Positions 44,146 to 46,606 of a stretch of 46,606 bases of DNA are shown in pieces (within the stretch, counting starts at the first letter, position 1; the number at the start of each line of letters is the position of its first letter). A program made the position numbers and the translations under genes. Under the pieces are notes generated by a model, which saw nothing but the letters and a program-made list of their open reading frames with translations, was not told where the DNA came from and searched no databases. Source of the DNA: Pseudomonadota bacterium (GTDB lineage: Bacteria > Pseudomonadota > Alphaproteobacteria > Caulobacterales > Caulobacteraceae); assembly GCA_019348195.1 (NCBI GenBank), contig JAHWJX010000015.1, positions 1 through 46,606 on the forward strand. The letters are read 5' to 3'.

Positions 44146-45260
44146 GGGCGGAGAAGCCGCCGCCGCCGCGGGTGCTGCAGGCGATCCGGGCGCCTCTGCA
44201 GGCGGGGGCGGAGCGGGTGGACCCGCCGGTGCTGCAGCCGCTGGGGGTGGTGCTGGACCTTTTGGGCGAGGGCATGCGGACACGCCTGTTCACCGTGGGC
44301 GGGGAAGGGGCGGAGGACGCTTGCCTCCGGCCCGACTTCACCGTGGCGGTCGCCCGCGAGCACCTGGCGCGAGGCGTGTCTTCGGGGCGCTACCTCTACG
44401 AAGGGCCGGCCTTCAGAGCGGCGGTGGCGGGCTCGGAGCGGCCGCAGGAGTTCCTGCAACTAGGCGTGGAGCGGATCGGGGGCGAGGCGTCCGAGCGCGA
44501 CGACGCGGAGATCGCCACGGCCGCCTGGCGGGCGTGCGAGGCCGGCGGGCGCACGGACCTGCAGCTGGTCATGGGCGAGCTGGGTTTGTTTGACTCCTTC
44601 TGCGCGGGGCTGGGCGTCGAGGCCGGGGTGCGGGGGCGGCTGAAGCTCAGGCTGGGTGATCGGGAGGCGTTCCGGGTGGAGCTCGACCGGACGCCGGCCG
44701 CGCGGGCGGACGGCGGGCTGGCGCGGCTGTTGGCGGGGCTCTCGCCAGATGCGGCGGCCGGCGTGCTCCAGGAGCTTTGGGCGGTGACGGGCGTGACCCC
44801 CGTAGGCGGACGCTCTGCGACCGAGATCGCCGGCCGGCTCGCGGAGCGTGGGCGAACGGCGGGTGTGTCGGCCTCCCAGGCGGCGCTGATCAATCGCTGG
44901 GTGGAGATCGGGGGGGAGCCCTTGGCCGCGATCGCCCAGGCCATGGTGCTGAGCCGGCGGGCGGGGGTGGATCTTCACGGGCGCCTGGAAGCCTGCGCGC
45001 GGCGGGTGGCGGCCCTGGCGACCGCCGGTATGGGGCTGGAGCGGATGCGGCTGGAGTTCGGGTGGGGGCGGCCGTTCGGCTATTACGACGGTTTCCTGTT
45101 CGAGGTGCGCAGCGGGGGGCTGCCGGAGGACACCCCTGTCGCGGCGGGCGGGCGTTACGACGGACTGCTGGGGCGGCTGCAACCGGGGGCGGACGCCACG
45201 GCGGTCGGCTGCATGGTGCGGCCGGGGCGGGCCTGGTCCGGTTCCGGGAGCGGCGCATGA
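44142..45260 (+). CDS. hisZ: ATP phosphoribosyltransferase regulatory subunit HisZ
   Basis: HisZ is a histidyl-tRNA-synthetase-like protein without aminoacylation activity that partners with short-form HisG. This 372-residue protein keeps the class II fold (MRTRLFTVGGEGAEDACLRPDFTV as motif 2-like region, GRPFGYYDGFLFEV and VAAGGRYDGLLGRL). The histidine A motif RGLEYYTG of true synthetases is replaced by YYDGFLFE. It starts with GTG overlapping hisS and ends with ATGA shared with hisG. The order hisS-hisZ-hisG is typical of Caulobacterales. Confidence 0.92.
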   Translation: MRAEKPPPPRVLQAIRAPLQAGAERVDPPVLQPLGVVLDLLGEGMRTRLFTVGGEGAEDACLRPDFTVAVAREHLARGVSSGRYLYEGPAFRAAVAGSERPQEFLQLGVERIGGEASERDDAEIATAAWRACEAGGRTDLQLVMGELGLFDSFCAGLGVEAGVRGRLKLRLGDREAFRVELDRTPAARADGGLARLLAGLSPDAAAGVLQELWAVTGVTPVGGRSATEIAGRLAERGRTAGVSASQAALINRWVEIGGEPLAAIAQAMVLSRRAGVDLHGRLEACARRVAALATAGMGLERMRLEFGWGRPFGYYDGFLFEVRSGGLPEDTPVAAGGRYDGLLGRLQPGADATAVGCMVRPGRAWSGSGSGA

Positions 45261-46054
45261 GCCTGCAACTGGCGCTGCCGTCCAAGGGGCGGTTGAAGGA
45301 GCAGGTTGAGGCCTGGCTGGCGGACTGCGGTCTGCCGCTGAACGCCGGGGGGCGGGCCTATACGGCGTCGCTCCCGGCCATGCCCGAGGTGGAGGTGCGG
45401 CTGCTGCCGGCGGGAGAGATCGCCGAGGCGCTGGCCGCGGGCCAGGTGCAGCTGGGCGTAACGGGAGAGGACCTGCTGCGCGAGCGCGAAGAGTCGCTGG
45501 AGGGGCGGGTGCTGATGCTGCTGGCGCCGGGGTTCGGCCGGGCGGAGCTGGTGACGGCGGTCCCGGCGGCCTGGCTGGACGTGGACAGCATGGGCGACCT
45601 GGAGGCCGTGGCGCACGCCATGCTGGCCCGAACAGGACGGCGGCTGCGGGTGGCCACCAAATACGCGGTGCAAACCCGGCGCTTCTTCGCGCGCCACGGG
45701 ATCGCCGACTACCGCATCGCGGATTCGGGCGGAGCGACCGAGGGGGCCCCCGCTGCGGGGCAGGCGGAGGTGGTGGTCGACATCACCACCACGGGCGCCA
45801 CCCTGGAGGCGAACCACCTGAAACGGCTGACGGACGGAACCCTGCTGCGAAGCGAGGCGCGGATGGCGGCGGCGCTGCGGGCGGACTGGTCGACCGGGGA
45901 TCTAGCGGCCGCGCGACGGCTGCTGGGCGTGCTGGAAGCGCGGGCACGGGCCAGGGCCACGGCCACCCTGGTGTGGCCCGCGGAGCAGGACGGGACGGCG
46001 CGGACGGCGCTAACCGGCTTCGGCGAGGACTGGCGCGCGTCAGGACTGCTGGTG
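45257..46054 (+). CDS. hisG: ATP phosphoribosyltransferase HisG (3' part missing)
   Basis: HisG catalyses the first step of histidine synthesis. The start [47 protein letters not shown] and the PRPP-binding [17 protein letters not shown] stretch are clear. The frame reads sensibly to about residue 266 ([10 protein letters not shown]...GFGEDW). Related Caulobacter HisG, from memory, is about 320 residues, so about 55 are missing. Instead the sequence passes into an inverted ABC-transporter fragment while the frame happens to stay open to the window edge. The end given is the approximate junction, not a stop codon. The ATG overlaps the hisZ stop. Confidence 0.88.
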
Positions 46055-46225
46055 CGCGCCGGCGAGGATCTTGATGAACGTCGACTTGCCCGCGCCGGTG
46101 GCTCCGACGAGCGCGACGGTCTGGCCCGGCGGGATCGTCAACGAGACGTCGGCCCGCGCGTTGACGGTCGCGGCGGCCTCCTTGCGGTACTGGAACGGCA
46201 CGTCGCGCCAGACGCTGCTCACCCA
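46046..46225 (-). pseudogene. fragment of an ABC transporter ATPase (chimeric segment)
   Basis: On the minus strand this reads [29 protein letters not shown] and [18 protein letters not shown]. The last two contain a textbook ABC-ATPase Walker A (GATGAGKST). It has neither the beginning nor the end of such a gene; at its 3' side it runs into hisG at a shared CTGCTGGTG. Its left-hand limit within 46170-46240 is uncertain. It is out of place here and inverted relative to hisG, so it is probably not a functional gene. Confidence 0.6.
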
Positions 46226-46229
46226 CACC

Positions 46230-46490
46230 TGGAGCAGCACCAGCCCGGTGGCCGACCCGCTCGCCACGGTGAATCTGGCTGCCTACCCGGTCTACGGCAC
46301 GAAGACGCTGGCGGACTACGTCGGCTCCTGGTCGTTCGCGACTGCGCTCAGCGAAGGCTCGACCAACGGCGTCGCCGGGCTGGACGCCGCCTTCCGGGTG
46401 ACGACCACACCGGTGCGAGACGGGGACGCGACCTCCAGCCTCGGGCTCCGCCTGGGCTCGCTGGCGTGCGTCGCGGACGACAACCGATGA
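46230..46490 (+). CDS. C-terminal part of an unidentified protein upstream of a prepilin (chimeric segment)
   Basis: The frame ends at TGA 46488-46490 and reads [30 protein letters not shown] and [15 protein letters not shown]. The true start is lost, since the segment to the left belongs to another gene. The proximity to a prepilin start suggests a pilus- or secretion-related protein, but I recognise no family. It could extend a little further left. Confidence 0.35.
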   Translation, partial: WSSTSPVADPLATVNLAAYPVYGTKTLADYVGSWSFATALSEGSTNGVAGLDAAFRVTTTPVRDGDATSSLGLRLGSLACVADDNR

Positions 46491-46501
46491 GGAGCGCCAC
46501 C

Positions 46502-46606
46502 GTGCGGACGAGATGGGACGGCGTCCGAGGCGACGCGAGCGGCTTCACCCTGGTGGAGCTGCTGGTCGCCAGCCTGCTGCTGGGTGTCCTGGGTGCCATC
46601 GGGACG
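46502..46606 (+). CDS. prepilin-like protein, N-terminal part (3' truncated, chimeric segment)
   Basis: Starting at GTG 46502 with AGGAG seven bases ahead, the protein reads RTRWDGVRGDASGFTLVELL then VASLLLGVLGAIGT to the window edge. GFTLVE is the type IV prepilin cleavage/methylation motif (cleavage after Gly, Glu at +5), followed by the hydrophobic pilin helix. An ATG at 46487 is the alternative start. It belongs to a different genomic context from hisG. Confidence 0.7.
   Translation, partial: MRTRWDGVRGDASGFTLVELLVASLLLGVLGAIGT

Noticed and set aside
45257-46606. One continuous HisG fusion protein to the window edge
   Set aside because: The frame stays open by chance; after about residue 266 it passes antisense through an ABC-ATPase and then into a separate prepilin with its own ribosome-binding site.
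1-46606. CRISPR arrays, tRNA or rRNA genes, IS elements, prophage
   Set aside because: No spaced repeats, cloverleaf-like sequence, transposase or phage genes were recognised by reading; a dedicated tRNA search would settle small RNA genes.

Overview
The window is uniformly GC-rich and gene-dense, with short intergenic gaps and many start/stop overlaps. It looks like a chromosomal piece of an alphaproteobacterium, most likely of the Caulobacter/Phenylobacterium group (Caulobacteraceae). The signs are the hisS-hisZ-hisG order, an imuA-imuB-dnaE2 mutagenesis cassette preceded by a GAAC-N7-GAAC LexA box, a SapC-family protein, a Zur regulator divergent from a TonB receptor, and promoter-like CTANAWC elements of the Caulobacter housekeeping type. 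No tRNA, rRNA, CRISPR array, prophage or insertion sequence was seen. The taxonomic placement is inference from gene content.

Layout. (1) 1-8244, housekeeping and maintenance: a gene tail, a creatininase-family hydrolase, an NDUFA9-like protein, uppP, a FieF-like cation exporter, a GST, queG, an FKBP lipoprotein, threonine ammonia-lyase and a glutamine amidotransferase. (2) 8267-12119, a small surface-glycan island: a zinc-ribbon methyltransferase, a glycosyltransferase, a second methyltransferase and a GT61 glycosyltransferase. (3) 12190-17467: an alpha/beta hydrolase, rimO, a lectin-like lipoprotein and glutamine-dependent NAD synthetase. (4) 17488-28098, signalling-rich: a CHASE3 histidine kinase, an AlkB-like dioxygenase, a coupled FAH/GT2/isoaspartyl-peptidase operon, a PAS hybrid kinase, an MHS-type transporter, a PilZ-receiver fusion and a single-domain response regulator. 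A degenerate duplicate of the transporter 3' end and a possible diguanylate-cyclase remnant lie here and record a rearrangement. (5) 28394-33871, the SOS mutasome imuA-imuB-dnaE2. (6) 33868-36423, a TonB receptor divergent from zur with a candidate Zur box between them. (7) 36658-42580: ppa, sapC, a DsbD-type reductase, a secreted small protein and pgi. (8) 42679 to about 46054: hisS-hisZ-hisG, translationally coupled.

The last 550 or so bases do not belong with the rest. HisG breaks off near its residue 266 and is followed by an inverted ABC-ATPase fragment (Walker A on the minus strand), then by the tail of an unrelated ORF overlapping a prepilin start. This mosaic is best read as a chimeric contig end rather than biology.

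I found no convincing wholly new system. The most interesting signals are the PilZ-receiver protein sitting between two copies of a transporter gene end, the Zur-box/receptor pair, the LexA-controlled mutasome, and a recurring promoter-like motif placed 6-7 nt before start codons that suggests leaderless transcripts.
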